Shown here: positions 27,774-36,855 of the stretch, one piece after another
Layout: every line of letters starts with the position of its first letter
Numbering within the stretch: position 1 is the stretch's first letter
NCBI GenBank assembly: GCA_030426265.1
Contig: JAUHYP010000031.1
Location: 1-36,855 of the forward strand
Source of the DNA: Gammaproteobacteria bacterium
GTDB lineage: Bacteria > Pseudomonadota > Gammaproteobacteria > Xanthomonadales > SZUA-36
Direction of reading: 5' to 3'
DNA length: 36,855 nt
Program-made: the position numbers and the translations under genes
The notes under the pieces: model-generated
What the model saw: only the letters and a program-made list of their open reading frames with translations
What the model was told of the DNA's origin: nothing
Database searches by the model: none

Positions 27774-28843
27774 GAGCGGCCCACCATGCGTCCCTGGTGG
27801 TGGAGCCAGAACAGGGCCAGGACCAGGACGACACCGTGGATCCACCACATACCGAGGAACGACGGCAGCGTTTCACTGGCCACCCAGCTGCGGCTGAGGT
27901 TGAGGGTATTGGCGTAGATGGCGTAGACCAGCACGCCCAGGGCGGCGCGGGCGCCGCGCCCCTCTCTCGGCGCCGAGTGGGACAGTGGAATGGCCAGCAG
28001 GCCCATCACGATGACGGCCAGGGCGGGCGAGACGCGCCACTGGAACTCGGCCCGGGCCTCGGCGCTGGGATCGGCGCGGAGTTCGGACAGCGAGGCGGAG
28101 GCCAGCCCGCCGTCCCGGTCGCGTTGGGGCGGCTCGGGCAACTGCAGGTCGTTGCGTTCGAATCGCAGCACCCGCAGGTCGCGCTGGTAGGGCCGGGTAT
28201 CCGTCACCTGCCCGTCCTTGAGGGTGAGATAGCGGCGGCCGGATTCCTGGTCCATCCAGTACTCCCCCTCGCGGGCGGACCAGACCTGTGAACGTTCGCC
28301 GTCGGCCTGGCGCACGAACACGTTGCTCATGCGACGCCCTTCGCGGTCCATGTCCTCGACATAGATGACCAGGCGGCCCTGTTGCATCACGTGGAAACGG
28401 CCGGGCTGGAGCCCCCACAGCGAGGCCGAGCGCAGCGCCTCTTCGAGCAGGTCGTCGGACAGGGCCGCCGCGCGGGGCGCGGCCCAGAGGGACAGGAACA
28501 GCAATACGACGGCCACCGGCACCACCAGGGCGGCCAGGGGGCGCAGCAGGAAGCGCCAGTGAAAGCCGCTGGAACGCATCACCACCATTTCCTGGTCGCG
28601 GTAGAAGCGGCCCAGGCCCCACATGACGGCCACGAATCCGGCCAGCGGCAGCAGCTTGGTCATGACTTCGGGCGTGGCCAGCAGCAACTGGCGGCCGAGC
28701 AGTCCCGTCGGGACGCGGCCGTCGGCGATGTCGTTGAGCAGCTCGCCCAGGAAGACACCCATGAGCACGATCCAGAGCACGAAACTCACGGCCAGGAGCG
28801 TCCAGAACCACTCCCTGAATATGTAGCGTTGCAGTATGTTCAA
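27770..28843 (-). CDS. lptF: LptF, LPS export permease
   Basis: The partner of LptG in lipopolysaccharide export, 357 residues. The start is taken as TTG 28843 (LNILQRYIFREWFWTLLAVSF), since no ATG or GTG fits the family N-terminus; the frame is open far upstream but that part is antisense to pepA. Six helices flank a periplasmic beta-rich domain (about 110-260). LLPLAGFVAVMWGLGRFYRDQEMVVMRSSGFHW carries the conserved coupling-helix segment. Translated together with lptG. Confidence 0.93.
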   Translation of the reverse strand: MNILQRYIFREWFWTLLAVSFVLWIVLMGVFLGELLNDIADGRVPTGLLGRQLLLATPEVMTKLLPLAGFVAVMWGLGRFYRDQEMVVMRSSGFHWRFLLRPLAALVVPVAVVLLFLSLWAAPRAAALSDDLLEEALRSASLWGLQPGRFHVMQQGRLVIYVEDMDREGRRMSNVFVRQADGERSQVWSAREGEYWMDQESGRRYLTLKDGQVTDTRPYQRDLRVLRFERNDLQLPEPPQRDRDGGLASASLSELRADPSAEARAEFQWRVSPALAVIVMGLLAIPLSHSAPREGRGARAALGVLVYAIYANTLNLSRSWVASETLPSFLGMWWIHGVVLVLALFWLHHQGRMVGRS

Positions 28844-28988
28844 GATTGTCGTCTTCGGCGGCGGATCCGCCGCGGCGCGCCGAGGCAACGTTATCCCTGC
28901 GCCCGGGGGAGTGCAAGGAGGCGGCAGGCCCGGCGGGAGGCAATGGGCCGCTCCGAGCGCGCCCAAGGGCGCCGGACGTAATTTCACG

Positions 28989-29007
28989 TTCATTCTTGTA
29001 GAATGAA
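28989..29007. promoter_or_regulatory. Inverted repeat between divergent lptF and pepA
   Basis: TTCATTC, five spacer bases, GAATGAA: 7-bp perfect arms. On the plus strand it contains TAGAAT (28999-29004), a plausible -10 for pepA, although no good -35 is seen. The rest of the 219-base gap is GC-rich with no recognisable element apart from the TAGGA ribosome-binding site of pepA at 29052-29056. An operator for one or both genes is a possibility. Confidence 0.35.
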
Positions 29008-29062
29008 AAGCTTTGCTGCGGCCCGGCTCAGGGGCGCGGAGCAACGGGGGGTAGGAAACAAC

Positions 29063-30538
29063 ATGAAAATCACGCTTGAAAATGCGGCGGTCGACGCCGT
29101 CGAATCCGCCTGCATCGTGGTTGGGGTTCTCGAGGACGCGCCGCTCGCCGGACCCGCGGCCGAACTCGATGCAGCCAGCGACGGCCGGCTCAGCCGATTG
29201 ATCGCCAGCAAGGACATCGACCCGGACCGTGACCAGCTGACGCTGATCCACGGCCTGCCGGGGGTCAAGGCGGAACGCATCCTGGTGGTGGGCGGCGGAC
29301 AGGCCGATAAATTCGACCGGTTCCGCTACCAGAACATGTGCCTGGCGGCCGGGAAGTACCTGCGCGGCCACGCGGTCCGGGAAGCCCACATCTGCCTGCA
29401 CGCCATGGAGGTCGAGAACCTCGACGCCGCCTGGCGCCTGCGCGTGGCGGTCCAGGGCATCGACCACGGCAACTACCGCTACGTCGCCACCAAGCCCTTC
29501 AAGTCCGACGACAACCGGCCGCTGAAGCAGGCCAGCTTCCAGGGCGGTGACGAGCTGCAGGCGGCGCTGGACCAGGGCATCGGCCTGGCCGTCGGCGTGC
29601 GCAAGGCGCGCGAACTCGGCAACCTGCCGCCGAACATCTGTACGCCGATCTACCTGGCGGAGGACTGCACGAAGATCGCGGAGACGTACGAGAACTGCTC
29701 CATCGAGGTCCTCGATACCGACGAGATGGCGGAGCTCGGAATGGAAGCGCTGCTGGCCGTGGGCCAGGGCAGCAGCAACCCGGCCCGGCTGGTGGTGCTG
29801 AAGTACCAGGGCGCCTCCGCGGACGAGGCGCCTTACGTGTTCGTCGGCAAGGGCGTGACCTTCGATACCGGCGGCATTTCGCTCAAGCCCCGCGACAGCA
29901 TGGACGAAATGAAATTCGACATGTGCGGCGCGGCTGCGGTGATCGGCGCCTTCGAGGCCTGCGCAAAAATGCAGCTGAAGCTGAACCTGGTCACGGTGGT
30001 CGCGGCGGTCGAGAACATGCCCGACGGCAAGGCCTACCGGCCCGGCGACGTCATCGGCAGCATGGCCGGCAAGACCATCGAGATTCTCAACACCGACGCC
30101 GAAGGCCGCCTCGCGCTGTGCGACGCCCTGACGTACTCCGAGCGGTTCAAACCGGCGGCCATCATCGACGTGGCCACCCTGACCGGCGCCTGCGTGGTCG
30201 CCCTGGGCCACCACGCCTCGGCCATCATGAGCCGCGACGACGACCTGGCGGACGAGCTGCTCGCCGCCGGCAAGACCGCCGTCGACCGCGGCTGGCGCCT
30301 GCCGTTGTGGGAGGACTACCAGTCCCAGCTCAAGTCGCCCTTCGCCGACATGAAGAACGTCGGCGGCGTACCGGCCGGCGCCATCACGGCGGGCTGCTTC
30401 CTGTCCAAGTACACCCGCGACATGCGCTGGGCGCACATGGACATCGCGGGCTCGGCCTGGAAGTGGAACGCGAACGAAGGCGCCACCGGCCGTCCCGTGG
30501 GCCTGCTCACGCAGTTCCTCATCGATCGCCTGGCCTGA
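29063..30538 (+). CDS. pepA: PepA, leucyl aminopeptidase
   Basis: A cytosolic M17 metallo-aminopeptidase, 491 residues from ATG 29063, preceded by TAGGA. The N-terminal domain covers about 1-170. The catalytic domain has the two-metal site with Lys263 and Asp268 in GKGVTFDTGGISLKP, and Asp345, Glu347 and Arg349 in the family signature NTDAEGRLAL. In E. coli the same protein also binds DNA as a Xer accessory factor and regulates carAB; whether it does here is not visible. It is followed seven bases later by holC, as in E. coli. Confidence 0.96.
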   Translation: MKITLENAAVDAVESACIVVGVLEDAPLAGPAAELDAASDGRLSRLIASKDIDPDRDQLTLIHGLPGVKAERILVVGGGQADKFDRFRYQNMCLAAGKYLRGHAVREAHICLHAMEVENLDAAWRLRVAVQGIDHGNYRYVATKPFKSDDNRPLKQASFQGGDELQAALDQGIGLAVGVRKARELGNLPPNICTPIYLAEDCTKIAETYENCSIEVLDTDEMAELGMEALLAVGQGSSNPARLVVLKYQGASADEAPYVFVGKGVTFDTGGISLKPRDSMDEMKFDMCGAAAVIGAFEACAKMQLKLNLVTVVAAVENMPDGKAYRPGDVIGSMAGKTIEILNTDAEGRLALCDALTYSERFKPAAIIDVATLTGACVVALGHHASAIMSRDDDLADELLAAGKTAVDRGWRLPLWEDYQSQLKSPFADMKNVGGVPAGAITAGCFLSKYTRDMRWAHMDIAGSAWKWNANEGATGRPVGLLTQFLIDRLA

Positions 30539-30545
30539 AGTTCCG

Positions 30546-30971
30546 GTGGGCGGGCGCTGCCAGGTCGATTTCTACCTGCTGGGCTCGCCCGCCCTCGACG
30601 CGGACCGGCTCGCCTGCCGCCTGGCCTTGATGGCCTGGGAGCGCGGCCATACGGTGAGCATACTGGCCCGTGACGACCAGCACGCCGGCAGCCTCGACGA
30701 ACTCCTGTGGACCTACCCGGAAGGCCGTTTTCTGCCACATGAGCGTGGCGACGGGCCCGCGGCCCCGGTGCGGCTCGTCACCGCGCCCCCGGGCGAGGAC
30801 GGCGACGTGGTGATCAACCTGACAACGACGGCGCAGGCGCCGCCGCTGCCCTGGAACCGGCTGCTGGAGATCGTCCCGCACCGCGAGGCGGAACGCGAAG
30901 CCTCCCGGACCAAGTTCCGCAGCTACCGCCAGCACGGCCTCGACCCGCAACACCACGACATCGACGGATAA
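30546..30971 (+). CDS. holC: HolC, DNA polymerase III chi subunit
   Basis: The chi subunit of the replicative clamp loader, which binds single-strand-binding protein, 141 residues from GTG 30546. The sequence [40 protein letters not shown] and [14 protein letters not shown] follow the chi family pattern; VVINLT and LLEIVP mark later strands. Its place between pepA and valS equals the E. coli order. The partner psi is probably encoded at 34236-34802. Confidence 0.93.
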   Translation: MGGRCQVDFYLLGSPALDADRLACRLALMAWERGHTVSILARDDQHAGSLDELLWTYPEGRFLPHERGDGPAAPVRLVTAPPGEDGDVVINLTTTAQAPPLPWNRLLEIVPHREAEREASRTKFRSYRQHGLDPQHHDIDG

Positions 30972-30982
30972 AGACGGACTTC

Positions 30983-33745
<2,763 letters not shown>

Positions 33746-33751
33746 GCGGAC

Positions 33752-34225
33752 TCAGTCCCGAGTCAGGTCGAGCTCCATGACGATGGCGTCCTCGCGCCCC
33801 TCGTCACTGCGGTAATAGGCCGGTCGCCGGCCGATCACGCGAAAGCCACGGCGCTCGTACAGCGCCGCGGCGCCCGGGTTCGACGGCCTCACTTCCAGGA
33901 ACAGGGTCACGCAGCCGATGGCGCGCGCCCGGCCGATGACGTGTTCCAGCAACAGGCCGCCCAGGCCCTGTCGTTGCAGGTCCGGACGGATGCACAGGTT
34001 GAGCAGGTGGCTCTCGCCCGCGCCCCAGTTGAAGATCACGTAGCCGGCGAGTTCCTCGCCCAGCCACAGCCCCTGGCAGCCGTAACCCACGCGCAGGCAT
34101 TCGCTGAAAATGCCGCGGGTCCAGGGCCAGGGATAGGCGGACTCCTCGATGGTCATGACCGCGTCCAGGTCTTCCTCGGCCAGGGCGCGGATCACGGGTG
34201 TGGTGGCGCGGGGTTCGGCGCTCAC
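33752..34225 (-). CDS. rimI: RimI, ribosomal-protein-alanine N-acetyltransferase
   Basis: A GNAT-family acetyltransferase that in E. coli acetylates the N-terminus of ribosomal protein S18, 157 residues from GTG 34225. The acetyl-CoA loop QRQGLGG (84-90) and the C-terminal GRREDAIVMEL-like ending (EGREDAIVMELDL) match RimI closely, as do ESAYPWPWTRGIF and SNPGAAALYERRGF. It lies ten bases after the HolD-like gene; holD-rimI is also the E. coli arrangement. Confidence 0.93.
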   Translation of the reverse strand: MSAEPRATTPVIRALAEEDLDAVMTIEESAYPWPWTRGIFSECLRVGYGCQGLWLGEELAGYVIFNWGAGESHLLNLCIRPDLQRQGLGGLLLEHVIGRARAIGCVTLFLEVRPSNPGAAALYERRGFRVIGRRPAYYRSDEGREDAIVMELDLTRD

Positions 34226-34235
34226 GGGCGGCGAC

Positions 34236-34802
34236 TCAGGAACGCGGCAGGCAACCGGACGACTTCAGGGTGAACCAGCAATGGCGGCGGGCCCGCGGGT
34301 CCTCGGCCAGGCGCGCCAGGGAGGGCGCGACGGTCACCCGGGCCGGACCACACTGTTCCGGCACCTCGGCGCCGAACAGCAGCCCCGCGGCGCCTTCGCC
34401 GAACACCACCACCTGGGTGAACAGCCGCTCGGCGATCAGCGCTTCCAGCGGTTCGCCGGTATCGCCGCTGTCACCGAGTCGCGCCCACACCGGCGGCGCG
34501 GACAGTACCCGCGCCAGGTCCGAGGCCAGCGGGCCGGACGTGTCGTCGGTCGCGGCGCAGAGATACAGGCAGCTGCCGGCGCCGGGGCCGGCCACGACGC
34601 CGGGGCGAGCATCGGGCGTTTCCGTGGAAATCGTTTGAGGCGGAATCGGACGGGTCGTTTCCGTGGGCGTTTCATCAGCCGGACGGGCACTGGACGTTTC
34701 CGCGGAAACGTCCGGAGGCTGCGGCGTGGCGGGGGCCCTTTCCCGCGGGACCCACACTTCAATCCCGAGCGCGTCCAGCCAGGCTTGTCGCGACGCGCCC
34801 AC
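34236..34802 (-). CDS. holD: Probable divergent HolD, DNA polymerase III psi subunit
   Basis: A 188-residue protein from GTG 34802 with GAAGGA seven bases upstream, three bases after pssA. The N-terminus SRQAWLDALGIEVWVPR parallels the psi start SRRDWQLQQLGITQWSLR of E. coli, and the C-terminal LARLAEDPRARRHCWFTLK parallels LTDLRANPTARAALWQQI. The alpha/beta core (SCLYLCAATDD, SDLARVLSAPP, RLFTQVVVFGE) is consistent with the family fold. Between the N-terminal peptide and the core is a Pro/Thr/Glu-rich linker of about 50 residues with three imperfect 13-residue repeats, not present in the E. coli protein. Synteny with rimI supports the call. Overall identity is low, so it is a good but not certain assignment. 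Confidence 0.65.
   Translation of the reverse strand: MGASRQAWLDALGIEVWVPRERAPATPQPPDVSAETSSARPADETPTETTRPIPPQTISTETPDARPGVVAGPGAGSCLYLCAATDDTSGPLASDLARVLSAPPVWARLGDSGDTGEPLEALIAERLFTQVVVFGEGAAGLLFGAEVPEQCGPARVTVAPSLARLAEDPRARRHCWFTLKSSGCLPRS
34605..34719 (-). repeat. Imperfect 39-bp tandem repeat in the HolD-like linker
   Basis: The motif GTTTCCG(T/C)GG recurs on the plus strand at 34618, 34657 and 34696, exactly 39 bases apart. In the protein this gives 13-residue units seen as SAETSSARP, PTETTRPIP and STETPDARP. The first and third units are most alike and the middle one is degenerate. Confidence 0.65.
34692..34713. repeat. 22-bp perfect palindrome inside the HolD-like gene
   Basis: GGACGTTTCCG followed directly by its reverse complement CGGAAACGTCC, with no spacer. 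It lies in the third unit of the 39-bp repeat; the related unit at 34618 has a shorter version (TTTCCGTGGAAA). It could be a protein-binding site or a by-product of the repeat. Confidence 0.85.
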
Positions 34803-34805
34803 GAG

Positions 34806-35621
34806 TCAGTCCTTCGCGTCGTGTTCGCGACGTCGCTCGGCGGCCTGGTGACGCATGCGGCGACGCAGTGCGCGACGGGCCTGGCGCTTCTGCCGGCCTT
34901 TCAGGGTCAGGATGATGCCCGAGGCGACGTAGATCAGGCCGATGCCCACGGCCACCGTGGGCGGGTCGATGGCGAACAGCACCAGCGCGAGCATCAACAG
35001 GAACAGCCAGGCGATCGGCACCTTTTCGTTCGTGGCGATGGTCTTGAAGCTGAAGTAGCGGACGTTGGAGAACATCAACAGGCCCACGAACAGCGTCAGC
35101 ACCCAGATCAGCCAGCACACGGAGGCGCCGTCCACGCCGTGGTCCTCGAAGAACCACACGGCGGCCGCCAGGGTCACGGCCGCGGCGGGGCTCGCCAGGC
35201 CCTGGAAATAGGTGCGGTCGGCGCCGGGCGCCTGGGCGTTGAAGCGGGCCAGGCGCAGCGCCGCGCAGGCGATGTATACGAAGGCCGCGAGCCAGCCCAG
35301 CTTGCCCGCCAGCGGGCTGATGTCCCCCATGCCTTTCAGGGACCAGTTGAACGCCAGCAGGGCCGGCGCCAGGCCAAAGGAGATCATGTCGGAGAGGCTG
35401 TCGTACTGCACCCCGAACTCGCTCTGCGTGTTGGTCATGCGCGCCACGCGCCCGTCCAGGCCATCGAGCACGCCGGCGACGCCGATGGAGACGGCCGCAG
35501 TGACGTACGCCCCGTTGATGCCCGCGATAATGGAGTACACACCCGCGAACAGGGCGCAGGTGGTCAGGGCGTTGGGCAGCAGGAAAGCGCCTCGCTGGCG
35601 AATGTTGCGGGGTTCGGGCAT
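34806..35621 (-). CDS. pssA: PssA, CDP-diacylglycerol-serine phosphatidyltransferase
   Basis: A membrane enzyme that makes phosphatidylserine, the precursor of phosphatidylethanolamine, 271 residues. The CDP-alcohol phosphatidyltransferase motif is complete: Asp53, Gly54, Asp56, Gly57, Ala60, Arg61, Gly70, Asp74 and Asp78. About eight hydrophobic helices follow or surround it. The C-terminal 35 residues are very basic (GRQKRQARRALRRRMRH), a likely membrane-surface tail. It is the membrane-embedded type II enzyme rather than the phospholipase-D-like E. coli type. First gene of the operon with the HolD-like gene and rimI. Confidence 0.94.
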   Translation of the reverse strand: MPEPRNIRQRGAFLLPNALTTCALFAGVYSIIAGINGAYVTAAVSIGVAGVLDGLDGRVARMTNTQSEFGVQYDSLSDMISFGLAPALLAFNWSLKGMGDISPLAGKLGWLAAFVYIACAALRLARFNAQAPGADRTYFQGLASPAAAVTLAAAVWFFEDHGVDGASVCWLIWVLTLFVGLLMFSNVRYFSFKTIATNEKVPIAWLFLLMLALVLFAIDPPTVAVGIGLIYVASGIILTLKGRQKRQARRALRRRMRHQAAERRREHDAKD

Positions 35622-35652
35622 GGCCCCTCGTGGGCGTTCCGACGGGGTGGAA

Positions 35653-35661
35653 ATGATAGCA
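35653..35661 (-). promoter_or_regulatory. pssA: Possible extended -10 promoter of pssA
   Basis: On the minus strand TGCTATCAT matches the extended -10 pattern (TGn followed by TATCAT). It lies about 32 bases before the ATG at 35621. No -35 hexamer is evident. Confidence 0.35.
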
Positions 35662-35724
35662 CGCGACCCCCGGCCGGCGGCGAGGGTCGGCGCATGCGCC
35701 GTCCGCTCTGAAATGGTGGAAATG

Positions 35725-35733
35725 TGCTATAAA
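35725..35733 (+). promoter_or_regulatory. Possible extended -10 promoter of the DUF4124 gene
   Basis: TGCTATAAA on the plus strand fits an extended -10 box and lies 34 bases before the ATG at 35768. A purine-rich AGGGAAG ribosome-binding site is in between. No clear -35 is seen. It is divergent from the pssA promoter about 65 bases away. Confidence 0.4.
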
Positions 35734-35767
35734 TCCGCGAGGACAAGGAAAAAAAGGGAAGCTTTCC

Positions 35768-36235
35768 ATGAGCCGCACACTCCCCCTGCTGGCAGTTTTG
35801 CTGCTGGCGCCCCTGCCGCTTGCCGCGGCGGACACCATCTACAAGTGGATCGACGAACAGGGAACGGTCCACTACGGCGAGCGCCCGCCCCACGGCGTCG
35901 ACGCCGTGGAAGTGCTGGTCAGTTCGGGTCCCCGGCGCAGCACCACCGAGGTGGCGGCCACGCCCGACCCGGCATTTGCTCCCCCGAACCCCGACCAACC
36001 CAATGCCGCCCAACAGCAGCGTGAACAGCGGGCCGAGCGCCTGGCCGAGCAACGCGAGGAAGAAGCCCGCCTCGCTGCCGCCTGCCAGGCCCACAAGTCG
36101 CGCCTCGAGCAGATGATCCCGCGCGCCAAGATCGTGCTCCAGAACCCGGACGGCACCAGCCGGATGCTGGAGGACGAAGAGCGCCAGGCCATGATCGACG
36201 AAGCCCAGGCCTTCGTTGACGAGAACTGCGACTAG
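35768..36235 (+). CDS. DUF4124 exported protein
   Basis: A 155-residue periplasmic protein. Residues 1-21 (MSRTLPLLAVLLLAPLPLAAA) are a signal peptide. The DUF4124 domain follows directly with the hallmark DTIYKWIDEQGTVHYGERPP. After a Pro/Thr-rich spacer there is a charged coiled coil (QQREQRAERLAEQREEEARL) and a short C-terminal part with two cysteines (AACQAHKSRLE and DENCD). The function of the family is not known. Proteins of this type are common and often multicopy in gammaproteobacteria. Single-gene unit between pssA and proS. Confidence 0.88.
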   Translation: MSRTLPLLAVLLLAPLPLAAADTIYKWIDEQGTVHYGERPPHGVDAVEVLVSSGPRRSTTEVAATPDPAFAPPNPDQPNAAQQQREQRAERLAEQREEEARLAAACQAHKSRLEQMIPRAKIVLQNPDGTSRMLEDEERQAMIDEAQAFVDENCD

Positions 36236-36306
36236 CAGCGGAACGACTCGACCGACAGACCCTGCTCCCGCAGGGGTAAACGGGATAAACTAGCGGTTTA
36301 ACTTCA

Positions 36307-36337
36307 GCGGCGGCCTCCCGGCCAGGGAAGCCGCCGC
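36307..36337 (+). other. Strong hairpin in the leader of proS
   Basis: GCGGCGGC-C-TCCC pairs with GGGA-A-GCCGCCGC: 12 base pairs with one C/A mismatch around a GGCCA loop, ending 18 bases before the ATG of proS. No T-run follows on the plus strand, so it is not a standard terminator. It may lie in the proS 5'-UTR. A smaller hairpin (CCCTGC/GCAGGG, 36260-36275) precedes it. Confidence 0.45.
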
Positions 36338-36355
36338 GCCGTTTCGGTCGAGACC

Positions 36356-36855
36356 ATGAAAGCCAGCGCCTTCCACCTCAGCACCACCCGGGAAACCCCC
36401 GCCGACGCGGAGATCGCCAGCCACCAGCTGATGATCCGCACCGGCATGATCCGCAAGCTCACAGCGGGCATCTACACCTGGTCGCCGCTCGGCCTGCGCG
36501 TGCTGCGCAAGGTCGAGGCCATCGTGCGCGAGGAAATGGATCGCGCCGGCTACCTGGAAATGCTCATGCCCGCCGTGCAGCCGGCAGAGCTGTGGCAGGA
36601 GACGGGTCGCTGGGAGGCCTTCGGTGGCCAGTTGCTGAAGATCACCGACCGGGCCGGGCGCGACTACTGTTTCGGCCCCACGCACGAAGAGGTGATGACC
36701 GATTTCGTGCGCAACGAGATCCGCAGCTACAAGCAGCTGCCCATCACCTTCTACCAGATCCAGACCAAGTTCCGCGACGAGATCCGCCCGCGCTTCGGCG
36801 TGATGCGCGCCCGCGAGTTCCTGATGAAGGACGCCTACTCCTTCCACCTGGACGC
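36356..36855 (+). CDS. proS: ProS, prolyl-tRNA synthetase, N-terminal part
   Basis: Charges tRNA-Pro; 166 codons are visible before the window ends. The start [19 protein letters not shown] is typical of bacterial-type ProS. Class II motif 1 and 2 regions are recognisable: [91 protein letters not shown]. The editing domain and C-terminal half are outside the window. Confidence 0.96.
   Translation, partial: MKASAFHLSTTRETPADAEIASHQLMIRTGMIRKLTAGIYTWSPLGLRVLRKVEAIVREEMDRAGYLEMLMPAVQPAELWQETGRWEAFGGQLLKITDRAGRDYCFGPTHEEVMTDFVRNEIRSYKQLPITFYQIQTKFRDEIRPRFGVMRAREFLMKDAYSFHLD

Noticed and set aside
28844-30436. Long in-frame upstream extension of lptF
   Set aside because: The extension is antisense to pepA and does not resemble LptF; the TTG at 28843 fits the family N-terminus.

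Overview
The window looks like chromosomal core sequence from a high-GC gammaproteobacterium. Three features suggest the Xanthomonadales/Lysobacterales-Chromatiales area (for example Wenzhouxiangellaceae-like bacteria): a type II secretion (T2SS) cluster in the Xanthomonas xps order E-F-G-H-I-J-K-L-M-N(C)-D, an RDD protein beside lptG/lptF, and E. coli-like pairs pepA-holC-valS and holD-rimI. The taxonomic placement is inference. No tRNA, rRNA, CRISPR, insertion sequence, prophage or attachment site was seen.

Layout. Positions 1-2966 (minus strand) hold the start of one exported protein and two uncharacterised exported proteins; the latter two each have a good rho-independent terminator. One carries an (Asp-Pro)15 linker built from a hexanucleotide repeat. 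Positions 3115-14428 (minus) are a complete 11-gene T2SS operon with a perfect TATAAT box 46 bases before gspE, ending in a small lipoprotein gene that overlaps gspD. Upstream on the same strand lie a four-helix membrane protein resembling exosortase-H-associated proteins, purL (TTG start), dsbC and xerD. Positions 20981-26027 (minus) encode a six-gene TonB2-type energy-transduction unit: DUF3450, a TtpC-like ExbB, ExbB, ExbD, TonB and a TPR protein, with most junctions overlapping or very short.

Positions 26152-26661 (plus) encode an RDD membrane protein. Convergent to it are lptF-lptG (minus), the permease pair of the lipopolysaccharide export ABC transporter. Divergent from lptF is pepA-holC-valS (plus), which meets rimI tail to tail. 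rimI is the last gene of a minus-strand operon pssA-holD-like-rimI. A divergent region then leads to a small DUF4124 protein and to proS, cut by the window end.

The genes are mostly envelope biogenesis (T2SS, LPS export, phospholipid synthesis, TonB energisation, periplasmic disulfide isomerisation) and housekeeping (purine synthesis, tRNA charging, replication clamp-loader subunits, chromosome dimer resolution). I did not find a plainly new multi-gene system. The most worthwhile leads are a GspE lacking the zinc tetracysteine, a probable divergent HolD with a 13-residue repeat linker and a 22-bp perfect palindrome, the lipoprotein coupled to a lipoprotein-type secretin, the exosortase-associated-like protein at the head of the T2SS cluster, and the secreted repeat protein downstream of it.
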